64,000 bases of DNA from Axinella damicornis. Taxonomy: Eukaryota > Porifera > Demospongiae > Axinellida > Axinellidae. Numbering within the stretch: position 1 is the first letter of the stretch; each line of letters begins with the position of its first letter. The stretch covers positions 19,870,227-19,934,226 of the forward strand of contig OZ007509.1 of assembly GCA_963931865.1 (NCBI GenBank), read 5' to 3'. Positions 53,939 to 64,000 of the stretch are shown here, piece after piece. The notes under the pieces were generated by a model, which was given only the letters and a program-made list of their open reading frames with translations, did no database searches and was not told the DNA's origin. Position numbers and translations under genes: made by a program.

Positions 53939-56900
53939 TTACGCTTCCTCTTCCGGCCCCTTCTTGCCCGTCTCCCCGTGCTCCTCAATGTTCACGCTGA
54001 AGGGGCTCCCTGGGATGTGGGTCTCGGACCATGTGATGTCCACCGTGTAGACCCCAGCAATGTTGGGGTCATAGCGCACAAGAATAGTACGCTCATTCTC
54101 TGGGTGCCGACGCATGTTGATCTTGAAAGCTCCCTTCGGACCGTGGACACGTACGGATAGTGTCCCTGCCCCTCCATCTCCTGTTTCTACCGTAAAATTC
54201 CCCTCCTGGCCAACAAAGCCATTATCCAGGCCGGGACCGTATGATCGTACTCTATCTGGCCGTGGTGGGTTCATCACCTTCATCTTGAAAGGGCTGCCCT
54301 TGATGTGGGCCCCGTTCCAGCGCACGTGCATCATGTACCTGCCCAGGTCCGGAACAGACACATTGCAGACAAAGTTTCCATCGTCACGGAGCTCAGCTGT
54401 GCCAGGGACGTTCTTGTTCTTGGAAGACTGAGCAATGACTGTCAGTGTACCGTCAGTACTTGCTCCCTCCGCAGTGACAATAAACTCAACTGGTTTCCCC
54501 AGGAAGGTTTCGGAGATTGGATCAAAGATGGTGAAGAGAGAGGGATCGGCTGGGTTGTAGCAGGTGACCTCGAAGGGGCTTTCTGGGACTGGGGAATCAG
54601 CCCACAACACTGATATTTTGTATGTGCCTGCCTTTGGAGGGAGGTACGCAACCTCAAGTTGGTTCTCGCTGATAGTAGATACAGTTGGATCAATGGTTTC
54701 TGTTCCATCGATGGTGACCTTCAAGTCACCAGGACCGGCATCTGTGATGTCCACCACAAACTTGCTCCATTTGTCAACGACACACGAGATCAGGCCGTCC
54801 CCCTCTGCATAGCACTTGGAGGCATTGCTAGCTGGTGGGCCAAACACCAGTTTGAAGGGCGATCCCAGGATGTGCTGGTCATCATACTTCACAGTGAGGA
54901 GGTACTCCGCCCCGTCTCCTGGGTTGAAATCAATGTTGTACAGGACTTCAGTACTCTGGGTGATTGAAACAGGAAGCTGCTCTTTCGAGTCTGCATTTTC
55001 AACAGATGCCGTCAGTTTTCCCTTCCCTGCCCCCTCAGTTGAGATGCAGAAGGAGACATTGTCTCCAACCTCTTGCTGGTGCTCTACGGAACTCTCAACC
55101 ATGCGACACTTGGATGCATCGCCGCGCAGCTCAAACACCACATTGAACGGACTCCCTAGGATGTGCTTCCCGTTGAACTGAACTGAAATCTCATTATTTC
55201 CAACCTCAATTGGAAGGATCTCACACTGGTATGAGTTGGGGGTGCCCAGCGGCGTCAGCTTGATTTTACCTGCTGAAGGAGGTTTGCAGGTGATTTCCAA
55301 CACTCCTTCTCCTACTTCTCCGCAGTGTAGCTTGAATCGGTGGGGTACATTGAGACGGAAGCTTTCGTCCTCTAAGTTCAGGCCGGTAATGATGCGTGAT
55401 TTCTTTGACTTGAAATTGAGTGTGAAGGGGCTGCTGCTGATGTGCTGGTCGTTCCACAGAACATCGACGTGATACTTCCCCGCAACGGTCGGAGTAAATT
55501 CACAGGTGTAGGTACCATCCTTGTTGTCAAACACTTTGACCTCTGCTTTTCCCGGGCCCCGGGATGTGATGTTGAGTGTGCCAGGACCTGCATCAACCGT
55601 AGAAATACTGAACTTTGCTGGTCTACCGAAGGGTATCGACTTCTGAAAAATGGGCATGTCGTCTTCCATGATGTGAACTTTGGAGGGGTCAGATTTGCTG
55701 ACAGCTATCACCTTGAAGGGACTTCCGGCGATCTCAGAGTTATCATCTTCCTTCCGAGCATGGACAATATAGTCTCCGGGGAAAGCTGGCACAAAGCCAA
55801 GGCCAAAGTTTCCCTCAAGGTTGCCGCTGATAGATGTCTCACATGCTCCGATTGGACCCTCGGTCTCTACAGACAGTTCTGAAGCACTCTTCACATCCTC
55901 AGCCCTCACAATCAAGTTAACGGACTGTCCAACTTCCACATCACTCTGACAGGGTCCCTCTGGGTGGACACCATCAGCAGCAAGGGCTCCCTTCTCTACC
56001 ACTTTGATGCGGAACGGGCTTCCCTCAATGTCCTCCTTGTTCAGCTTCACCCAGAGCATATAGTCATCGGGAACGATGGGAGTGAACCGAACCACGTAAG
56101 ACCCATCCTCCTTCTTTTCAACCACCACATCCGCCTCTCCAGAGTGTTCACCCGAGCACTTCGCAGTGATGTAATCTTCGTCTACTTCTTTGCCCAAGTT
56201 GGAGGCGCAGATGTCAACAGGCTGGCCCACTTCCACCATGTTCACCACCTCCTTCCCCTGGAGAGCTTTCTTGATATCAGCTTTTCGCTCCGAGATGGAG
56301 ATATGGTAGGGGCTCTCCGGTAGCGGTATTCCGGCCCATGTAATGTCGAACTGGTGGTCACCAGCAGCATTGGGGATGTAGGTTGCGGAGTATGTTCCAT
56401 CCTGGTTGTCACTGACAGTGAAATCAGATTCCTTTGCACTGGTTGGTCCCGAGGCTTTCATCAGCAGATCTCCACTGCCTGCATCACTTACATCAACTTT
56501 GAAGGTGACTGGCTCTCCAACATAACCCTCCCTGTCCAGTCCGCTCACAATACAGGCCATTGGATTTGGTGGCCCGGTGACTCTGATGCGGTAGGGGCTT
56601 CCAGGTATTTCTTTGCGCTTGAGGAGCACATGGATTGCGTAAATACCAGGCTCTTTTGGCTGAAAGCTGAGCTTGAATTTACCCTTCTGCTGTTTAGCAA
56701 TTTTCACCTTGAACCTGGTTCCAGTGTCCTCGTGGACAGCGTAGGAATCCAGATCACCCTGCTTGCAATCCGCGCTGATGTCCAGGCCAACCAGTTTGCC
56801 GTACGGGTAGGTCTGCAGCTGGCTGGCATCGCCAACCTCAAAGGTGAGGGGTGACCCCGGTATGGATTCGTCTTCCCACAAGAGGTGGACTCTGTGCTGA

Positions 56901-59900
56901 CCCACAGCAGTGGGGATGTAGGTGATGTTGTAAACCTGTGGATGCTCTTCCTTGCTCTTGACTTCGAGCTTTGAAGGTGAGCCATCCATGGAGGGACCAT
57001 CAGCAGTGACAGCAAGCTTTCCCTCGCCGGCGCTGGTAGCATCCACCCCAAAGCATATGGGTTCGTTGACCTGGGGAACACTTGGAATGTCCTGCAGGCC
57101 AAAGATGTAACATTTTCCGGAGTCAATAGGCAGGATGTAGTTGACGTTGAAGGGGCTACCGGGAACATGTTTGTCGTTGAGCTTCACATCGATCCTGTAG
57201 TGATCTGGCTTATCAGGATTAAAATACACGTCGAACGTGTTATCTGGATTTCTTGTAACCTTGACATCTGCTGGGCCTGTGCTTTCACCTGCTGCATTTG
57301 CGACCAACACACCCTTCATGTCCTGCTCGTCCTCAGCATCCACAGTCAGGGTCAATGGCTGCCCGACGTAGTTGGTGAGCTCACTCTCAATTCTTTCCTC
57401 TTCTTCATCCGGGGGTGCAGACTCCAGCAGGCCCTCAGGGATCACCATCGCTTCCTCAACTTGTTCAATCAATGCAAAGTCTGCTGATTCCTGCACTGGC
57501 TTCATGTTAACCCTGAACGGTGAATCCTGCACCTCTGTCCCGTCGTAGAAGACAGAGAGTGTGTATTCATCTCCCTGCTTCGGAGTGAAAGAAACGTCAT
57601 ATGTGCGTGCCGACGTCTTGGTGACCTCAACTGGTACTCGGCCGCAATCATCACCGGAGCATGTGGCAGTGAGTGTTCCAGGACCGGCTTTGCTGGCATC
57701 CACCGCCAGTTCAACTGGCTCCCCTACGGAGGTGTAGACTGGTTCCCCGCACTCTACCAGCTCAGGGTGAACTTCAGGCCGTGTGTTGATAGTAAACGGT
57801 GAATTTTTCACTGGTTCATCTGCCCACGTGACATCAATTTTGAATGAGTCGGGTTCTGGAGGGATAAACGTTACCTTGAACTCTGTGGGGTAGAGTTGCT
57901 CGATCTTCACTGGCACGGGACCAACAGATTCTCCCACAGCTTGTGCACCAAGACTTCCGACTCCGGCTTTGGAGGTATCAAAGGTGAGGGATACTGGGGC
58001 CCCAGCTTCCAGTGGCACGGAAGTGTCGATGAGTTTCACGCGATCAGGCTGGGGTGGAACAAGATTGATGTTGAATGGTGATCCCGGAACATGACCGTCA
58101 CCGTACCACACAGAGAAGTGGTACATGTCGGCTTGTTTAGGAGGGAATTTCACCCTGAATTTTCTGGCTCCCTTTCTCTCTGCCTCGACGGAAATGTCCC
58201 CTACAAGGTCCCCCCATGCTTCGCCCCGGAGCGACCCCTGTCCTGCGTCACCACAGTCTAGGTCTACCCACACCGGTTCACCAGTACCAGCCTCGTCGGG
58301 AATGTGCAAATCCGTGACTTTGACTTTGTCGGCTTCGGCTGGGAGAAAGTTGATCTTAAATAGAGACCCAGGAACCTCCTTACCCGACCACTGGATGGAG
58401 AGCTTGTACTTGTCAGGATTGTGAGCCGTGAAGGAGAGGTCGTACTGAGCAATTCCTTCTTCAGTTGTGTCCAGCTGAACGGCTCCATATTTCTCACCTC
58501 TGCACGTGGCGGTGAGGTCTCCATTTCCTGCGTTCCTGGCATCCACCTTGTAGTGGAGCGGCTTGGAGAGATCAAACTTTTCTGGCTCTGTCACTTTCAC
58601 CTTGCCGGCATCGGCAGGGAAGGTGTTGATGCGGAAGGGGGAGCCCGTCACATCATGGCCTCCGTACTGCACTGCTAAACTGTAGATGTCTGACACAGGT
58701 GGATTGAACTGCAGCTGGTAGCAATCTTGGGCTGTTTCCTGAATGGACACTGGCACGTTCCCCGACTTGTTTCCAACGCAGGCGGCTGTCACTTTGCCCT
58801 TTCCTGCACCCTGTGTTTGCAGCATGAGCTCAATGGGCCCTCCAGGACCAAGGGGCATCGTCGGCCCGATCACTTTGACCTTGCTGACGTCAACCGGCAT
58901 CAGGTTGATCGTGAATGGAGAGCCCTTTATGTGCTGACCCGCCCACCGCACGCTCACAAAGTAGACATCCGGCTCTGGAGGAGTGAACTGAACATCATAC
59001 TTGTCCTTCTCATTTCGTCTTGCCTTCACCTTCACTGGGATTTCTCCAACCTTGTTGCCCTCACACACTGCAGTCAGTTCACCACGGCCAGCTTTGGATG
59101 TGTCAAAGCAGATTCCGATTGCCTGTCCAGCCTCAAGCATGGCAGTCGGAGGCTCCGCGAGGAACACTTCGTCTGCTCTGGCAGCACTGAGATCGAGCCT
59201 GAACGGAGCGCCAGGCACCGACTTATCCCCCCAAGTGACATCCAGGTTGTAGTAATCAGGCTTTCGAGGGTAGAAGTAGACATCAAACTTGTTGGGTTCG
59301 ACTTCCTTGATGTCTACATCTGATGCTCCCACACTGTCTCCAATGGCCCTGGCATCTAGTGTCCCGTTGCCGGCATGAGTGGCATCCACGTGGAGAACAA
59401 CCGGCTGATCCTGTTCCAGAGGAATGTCTGGCCCGGTGACAATACACTTGCTAGCGTCCGGAGGAATGAGGTTCACCTTGAAGGGAGAATTTTTAACATT
59501 CTCTTCTGACCAAAGCACACTGAGAGAGTATATTTCAGAGCTGGCCGGAGGAACGAATGATACGGTATAGTTCTTGGGCTCGTTCTCCTTGATGCTGACT
59601 GGAACAGACCCGGCTTTGTTGCCGTAGCACGTGGCACTGAGTTCGCCAGCACCTGCGTTCTCCGTGTTTACCTCCAGGGTCACTGGAGCAGTGGATCCCA
59701 CCTTGTAGTGGGGACCTACACACTCCACCTTCTCGGGTCTAGGATTGTCCTCCACGGGGAGCTGGAATGGGGACCCGGGAACGTGCTCCTCTCCCCACAG
59801 GACACTCACGTGGTAGTTGTCAGGCTCGGCAGCCACCAGGGACACGGTGTACCGATTGTTGCCTTCGTCCACAATGTCCAGTTTGGGTTTCAGTCCAGTT

Positions 59901-62214
59901 CGTGCTCCGTGGCTGGTAGCGGTAAGTTCGGCCTCACCAGCACCGGCAGCATTCACCTTGTAGTTGTGGGGATGGTCCACGGTGTACACACCAAGCTTGC
60001 TGGGCACAGGCTGGGTGACCACAACGTTATCAGCACTGCTGCCAGCTTCGACAAAGATGCGGATTGGTACATCAGGAATCTGTTCTCCGTCAAAGTTGAT
60101 GTCAATTGCATGCGGCCCTCCTGCTGCAGGGGTGTAGTGAACGAGGTAGGTGCCATCACCCTGATCCTTCACCTCGAGGTCTTCTGATCCCTTCTCGCCA
60201 CGCACGGTAGCCATGAGGTTCCCCTCTCCTGCATACTGTGCTGCTACTCGGAAGTCAATAGGTTGTTTCACACGGTAGGCACCATTCTCGATGGCCACTC
60301 GATTGACCTTGCACTTAGTGGGGTCATTCACAGTGAATTCAAACGGACTGCCATTGATGGGGGAACTGCCGAACGAAACATCAACCTTCAGCGGACCGAC
60401 TTCACCGGGAGTGAAGTTGACTGTGTACAGTCCCTCCTGTTTCCGTACTACCCCACATTTCTCGGGTATGGATGGGCCATGAGCAACGGCTTTGAGCTCT
60501 CCAGTGCCAGCCTGCCTCGTGTCCACGTCAAAGTGGTATGTCTTACCCGCATGCAGTCTACCGGTTGGGAGGTCGCTGACCACACACTTGGAAGCATCGG
60601 CAGGTACAACGGCATTGACCTTGAAGGGACTGCCGGAGATGGGTGCATCCGACCAGTGAACATCAATTGTATGCCTCCCACTCTCCTTCGGAACATATGT
60701 GCAGGTGAAGTTGCCCCTCCCCTCATCACGAATCTGAACTGGTACCGGTCCAGCTGGGCCCTGAGCCTCTGCAGAGAGTGTTCCTGGCCCTGCCTGGTCC
60801 GTCTTCACAGTGAAGTGCTGTGCCTCACCAACCACGGCCCCCGTCAGCCCCGGGCCAGTGGCAATGCACTTTGCGGGATCGGCAACAAGACAGGTGAACG
60901 GACTATTGGCGACATGCTTACCGTCCCACAAGACTGACACTGTGTGCGGACCCGCTTCAAGCGGCGTGTACTTAACTTTGTAGTCTCGATCTTTCAGCTC
61001 TTTGATATCAGTTCCGACATTTCCAGTGGGACCACTGATCTTGGCCATCAAATTCCCTGGCCCTCCCGCCTCACAATTCACAGAGAATGTTGCCGGCTCT
61101 CCAACGTGTGCCCTACTCAGGCCTGGACCACTGGCCAGGCATTTCTCGGCGCTGGAGGGTGTGGAATGGGTGACAGAAAAGGGAGATCGTGGGATGTGCT
61201 CGTTGTCAAGTTTAATCTCGACCGTGTAGCTCCCAGGTGAGGTCGGAGTGTACTGGTAGGAAACGGACTTTGCACTGGCCATGTGCTGCTTCACGGGAAT
61301 CTTTTCACCACTCGGAGACATCACAGAGACATTCAACTTGGACCAATTTGGAATGCGACCCCTCACCACGAAATTTGTTTCCTTGCCAGAAAAATCTCCG
61401 GTGATTCCGGGGCCAGCAGCACTCAGCTTGGAAGCTGGTGACTGTGAGGCTGATGCGTGACGGAACTGGGTGAGGTAGGTCGTCCGTGACAACTGGTCGA
61501 GATCCAGATTGGCAAAATCATTGGGTGTAACTGTCTGGTTGATGCCCAGGATCCTGTCCGCTGCGTCCATGCTGTGCTGGCAGTTCTCCAGCCCCTGCTG
61601 GGGGCTCATCTCCTCACTCTCTGGGAAGGCACCACCTGAAACAACGTCGGTGAGCGCTCCTAGCGCACGCCCATCAACCCAATCTGATGTGAAATTGGTA
61701 ACATTGTGGCTGGGGATCTTCTCCTGAATCCATCCCAAGAGAGCGTTCTGTCCCACAGAGTCTGGACGGCAGAAGTAGGACAAGTATGTCATGACGGAGA
61801 GCTCATCAGGCTTCTCGACTGCGAGGTCCTCAGGATGCATCACCTGAGGGATGCCAAAATTCTCCTCAGCGAGGTCCATGGCATTTGTGACATTCTGGAG
61901 ACCGTTGTTTGGGTCGAGAGTGGCGTGGTCTGGAATCAGACCGGGCTTGCAGTAGTCAACAAGGGTAGAGAGCCTAAGACCATCATTCCAATCGGTTGTG
62001 AAGTTGGAGACGTGCCCTCTGACTGGCAGGGTAGCATTGACCCACCCCAAGAGAAGCTTCTTGGCATTCAACCTCTTCTGTTTGGTCTTGGTGTCCTCGG
62101 GTTTGGCCTCCTTGTCCTGGGATGAGCCCGCCCCAGCAATCTGGTAGTGGAGGATGAGGGCCCACACCAGACCAAGGATGAGCTTCAGGTTGTGCTTGAG
62201 AATGTCCTCCGGGC
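53939..62214 (-). CDS. Filamin C: CH-domain filamin with 26 repeats (last exon; 5' exons outside the window)
   Basis: The exon starts at 62214 after a CACACACACGCAG acceptor and encodes 2757 residues to the TAA at 53939. It opens with the end of CH1 (NLKLILGLVWALILHYQIAG), followed by CH2 (about residues 48-155) and CH3 (about 160-265), then 26 filamin repeats with an acidic hinge-like segment between repeats 14 and 15 (SAPPDEEEERIESEL). CH1 exons 1 and 2 must lie beyond 64000; filamin A shows that they are separated by introns of 2-3 kb. The three-CH layout places it with Jitterbug/FLN-2-type filamins, which cross-link actin. It seems to be the least rearranged of the three paralogues. The stop codon lies inside a consensus donor (GC|GTAAGT), so an alternative C-terminal exon is possible. 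Confidence 0.93.
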
Positions 62215-62884
62215 CTGCGTGTGTGTGTGTGGTATGTGTGTGTGTGTGTGGTGTGAGTAAACGAAAAGTACACACGCTAAAATCTATGATGTCCACAGTT
62301 CATAAGGAAACCATTCAGGAACTACACACAGTTCCTGATTCAAGTTACACCAATTACCAATTCCCCAGTATCTGTGCACACCAGGAATGCACACTTCAAA
62401 GGCCAACAATGTCAGTAGTTCCTTGTAGGGCCAAACAATCCTCAGAGGAGATGTGGTCAGGGCAGCCTCAAGGGAGAGTGCCAAATCAATAGCATTCCAC
62501 TGCAGCCTCAGGTAGTGTAAACAATACCAGGAGATCCCACTACAGATGTACCAGGAGAACCCACTACAGATGTACCAGGAGAACCCACTACCAACTGACA
62601 ACTCAGATGGAACCTACTACTGACAGCTCTTCAAAATGTTTCAGATGTGGGTGGTCGTACCACACCACATGCAGCCACTATCACTACTCTACTGAACTCT
62701 CCCCCATTGCCATTGGATGATAGAAATGTGATGGACCATACCCCACACTCTAGCCCAATTCCAACAGGAGAGGGAAGCTAGGTGGTGCTCGACAGACTAA
62801 CTGTACACCATACCAAACGGATGGGCACTCAACTGGAGCAGAAACCATCTCATATTCACCACAGCCTACCCAGTACTGCAGTCT
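62215..62884 (-). other. Filamin C intron, acceptor side
   Basis: In the sense direction a CACACACCACACACACACAC tract leads into the acceptor at 62215. A duplicated 20-base word (ACTACAGATGTACCAGGAGA) lies at about 62541-62580. No CH1 exon is seen. Confidence 0.6.
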
Positions 62885-63142
62885 ACTAGACACTTGAACC
62901 CTCCGTCCTCTTCCTCCCTTCTCCTCCCCTCCCTCCCCCTTCCTTCCCTCCCTCTCTCCCTCTTCCTCCCTTCTCCTCCCCTCCCTCCCCCTTCCTTCCC
63001 TCCCTCCCTCTCTCCCCCTTCCTTCCCTCCCTCCCTCTCTCCCCCTTCCTCCCCTCCCTCCCTCTCTCCCCCTTCCTCCCCTCCCTCGATCCTCTCCCCC
63101 CTTCCTTCCCTCCCTCCCTCTCTCCCCCTTCCTTCCCTCCGA
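62885..63142. repeat. C/T-rich minisatellite (CCCTCCCTCTCTCCCCCTTC)
   Basis: About 250 bases of pyrimidine-only units on the plus strand, so G/A-rich in the filamin C sense. All frames are low-complexity. Confidence 0.92.
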
Positions 63143-63221
63143 AACATTACAACAATCCAAGCGGTTGAACTTCCCTTCCAAAACCTGATTGCAGTCGTCT
63201 GATACATACACTGTAAGTGAA

Positions 63222-63854
63222 GCTCGGTGGCCACTGCAGCTCCAGGTGGCCACTGCAGCTCCAGGCGGCCACTGCAGCTCCAGGCGGCCACTGCAGCTCC
63301 AGGTGGCCACTGCAGCTCCAGGTGGCCACTGCAGCTCCAGGTGGCCACTGCAGCTCCAGGCGGCCACTGCAGCTCCAGGTGGCCACTGCAGCTCCAGGTG
63401 GCCACTGCAGCTCCAGGTGGCCACTGCAGCTCCAGGCGGCCACTGCAGCTCCAGGCGGCCACTGCAGCTCCAGGTGGCCACTGCAGCTCCAGGTGGCCAC
63501 TGCAGCTCCAGGTGGCCACTGCAGCTCCAGGTGGCCACTGCAGCTCCAGGTGGCCACTGCAGCTCCAGGTGGCCACTGCAGCTCCAGGTGGCCACTGCAG
63601 CTCCAGGTGGCCACTGCAGCTCCAGGTGGCCACTGCAGCTCCAGGTGGCCACTGCAGCTCCAGGTGGCCACTGCAGCTCCAGGTGGCCACTGCAGCTCCA
63701 GGTGGCCACTGCAGCTCCAGGTGGCCACTGCAGCTCCAGGTGGCCACTGCAGCTCCAGGTGGCCACTGCAGCTCCAGGTGGCCACTGCAGCTCCAGGTGG
63801 CCACTGCAGCTCCAGGTGGCCACTGCAGCTCCAGGTGGCCACTGCAGCTCCAGG
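63222..63854. repeat. 19-bp minisatellite (TGGCCACTGCAGCTCCAGG), about 33 copies
   Basis: Nearly identical units, with a C/T change at one position (CAGGYGGCC) as the main variant. Because 19 is one more than a multiple of three and no unit frame has a stop, long frames of 220-377 codons appear on both strands. They are not genes. Confidence 0.95.
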
Positions 63855-64000
63855 CAGAGGAGGTTGGCCACCGCATAAGTCACGAGTAATTATTGACTTT
63901 CTGTCATGTGACAAGTGGACGGTTATTAAAAGTTATTGCAGATAGCCATATGAATAGAAGACCGTTTCTGTGGCTGCTATGGAGTGTTCCCAGTTGGCAA
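63855..64000. other. Right edge, no feature seen
   Basis: Unique sequence, probably still within the filamin C 5' intron. Confidence 0.4.

Noticed and set aside
54114..62125. Many plus-strand frames opposite filamin C, and likewise opposite filamins A and B
   Set aside because: They are antisense shadows of strongly supported filamin exons.
62750..63945. Frames up to 377 codons on both strands at the right edge
   Set aside because: They come from the 19-bp array and the C/T-rich tract; several frames are open at once, which points to composition rather than coding.

Overview
The window looks like nuclear DNA of an animal. Its genes are split by spliceosomal introns with clean GT..AG ends and conserved phases, it contains filamins with calponin-homology (CH) domains, and its spaces are full of minisatellites and short hairpin or TIR elements. 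A non-bilaterian animal such as a sponge is my best guess, because of the compact genes, the HIRAN-like transposon fragment and the gustatory-receptor-like gene. I cannot name the species. A 200-N assembly gap lies at 25667-25866.

Layout: three filamin paralogues sit head to tail on the minus strand. Filamin A (1-8144) has exons at 7933-8144, 5687-5787 and 1-2755; its C-terminus lies beyond the left edge. Filamin B (40573-48849) is one uninterrupted 2758-codon frame with 28 filamin repeats and no CH domain. Filamin C (53939-62214, 5' exons beyond the right edge) has about 26 repeats. A and C carry three CH domains, as known for the Jitterbug/FLN-2 filamin branch, rather than the usual two. 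B and A are rearranged relative to C: B starts with repeats matching C repeats 22-24 joined to C repeat 8, and A has lost most of the repeats between CH3 and C repeat 12.

Between A and B lie four other genes. A partial minus-strand coiled-coil gene has supported exons between 16690 and 22264. A 12-exon plus-strand gene (28051-32348) encodes a seven-pass membrane protein with gustatory-receptor-like features. A nine-exon minus-strand gene (34553-37369) encodes an RS-rich protein resembling RSRC1/SRrp53. A seven-exon plus-strand gene of unknown function (37714-40296) diverges from it across about 340 bases that hold CRE-like and ETS-like sites.

The rest (roughly 8.1-16.7 kb, 22.3-28 kb, 32.3-34.5 kb, 48.9-53.9 kb and 62.2-64 kb) is repeat-dominated: many minisatellites, a recurrent hairpin family with ends TAGCCTCGTTCCCAGGC / its complement, tRNA-like SINE heads, several TIR elements and a large foldback. 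The most unusual pattern is that several minisatellites begin exactly at 5' splice sites and are built from the donor sequence, while acceptor ends of the same introns carry (CA)n, poly-C or C/T-rich expansions.
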